Assembly (NCBI GenBank): GCA_034408745.1
Contig: JAWXCM010000294.1
Coordinates: forward strand, 1 to 24,866
Reading direction: 5' to 3'
Length of the DNA: 24,866 bases
DNA from: JAWXCM01 sp034408745
Lineage (GTDB): Bacteria; Acidobacteriota; Terriglobia; Bryobacterales; Bryobacteraceae
Shown here: positions 24,771 through 24,866 of the stretch, in pieces
Position numbering within the stretch: position 1 is the stretch's first letter
Layout: each line of letters begins with the position of its first letter
Position numbers and translations under genes: made by a program
The notes under the pieces: model-generated
What the model was told of the DNA's origin: nothing
The model's input: only the letters and a program-made list of their open reading frames with translations
Database searches by the model: none

Positions 24771-24866
24771 TTATCGGGCGGCGAAGGCCATGGTCATCTG
24801 AGCGTCGTGAACACCATCAAGGGCCGGTGGAGGCTGGAAGGGGTCGTTGAGCCAGGTGAACAGGTC
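24771..24866 (-). CDS. Partial unidentified gene at the right edge
   Basis: A minus-strand frame without stops enters from the right edge and ends at TAA 24771-24773: DLFTWLNDPFQPPPALDG then VHDAQMTMAFAAR. The composition is protein-like, but only 31 residues are visible and I do not recognise the family. Nothing identifiable lies between 24655 and 24770. Confidence 0.25.
   Translation of the reverse strand, partial: DLFTWLNDPFQPPPALDGVHDAQMTMAFAAR

Overview
The window looks like a piece of an Acidobacteriota chromosome, most like the Bryobacterales/Solibacter group. The indicators are gene families rather than a marker gene: a TonB-dependent receptor with a carboxypeptidase-regulatory-like N-terminus (Oar type), a VWFA-related protein of the acidobacterial TIGR03436 type, a DUF1592 cytochrome-like protein paired with a DUF1552 protein, a DUF1080 protein, and several Tat-exported enzymes. 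GC content is high throughout. No rRNA, tRNA, CRISPR array or phage module was seen.

Left flank (1-3.4 kb): a broken cation P-type ATPase abuts a scrap of an IS21 IstB helper ATPase. These are followed by an intact M15-like peptidase on the minus strand and a divergent NAD(P)-dependent quinone-oxidoreductase-type enzyme. Next (3.5-8.2 kb) come a Tat-exported SelA/DgaE-like PLP protein on the plus strand and a minus-strand train: malic enzyme remnant, a small protein with an ATGA overlap, a DUF362 protein, and a secreted protein with a GTGA overlap. The malic enzyme remnant is joined near 7.96 kb to a plus-strand OmpA C-terminal fragment. About 450 bases without a convincing gene follow.

Middle (8.65-13.06 kb): a minus-strand secreted DUF1080 protein lies divergent to a tight plus-strand set, DUF1592 - DUF1552 - small secreted beta-rich protein. 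The small protein resembles the C-terminal domain of the PLP protein at 3.5 kb. From 19.5 to 13.07 kb on the minus strand lies a probable operon: MFS transporter of hexuronate type, TIGR03436 protein (with one frameshift), hybrid histidine kinase with a periplasmic solute-binding sensor, and a secreted heparin-lyase-I-like protein. Together these suggest sensing, uptake and breakdown of an acidic polysaccharide, but the substrate is a guess.

Right flank (19.5-24.9 kb): about 700 bases of apparently noncoding DNA with strong hairpins, then a large TonB-dependent receptor starting at TTG behind a good ribosome-binding site. Just upstream of it is a wrecked ISNCY-type insertion sequence. Its transposase has lost an internal block, has about 114 bp flipped to the opposite strand, and is cut short at the 3' side.

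The strongest unusual signals are the internally inverted transposase, several deletion or rearrangement scars at short homologies, two single-base frameshifts with clean homology on both sides, the recurring C-terminal/small-protein domain, and the transporter-VWFA-kinase-lyase operon. I do not see a clearly new defence or genetic system here.
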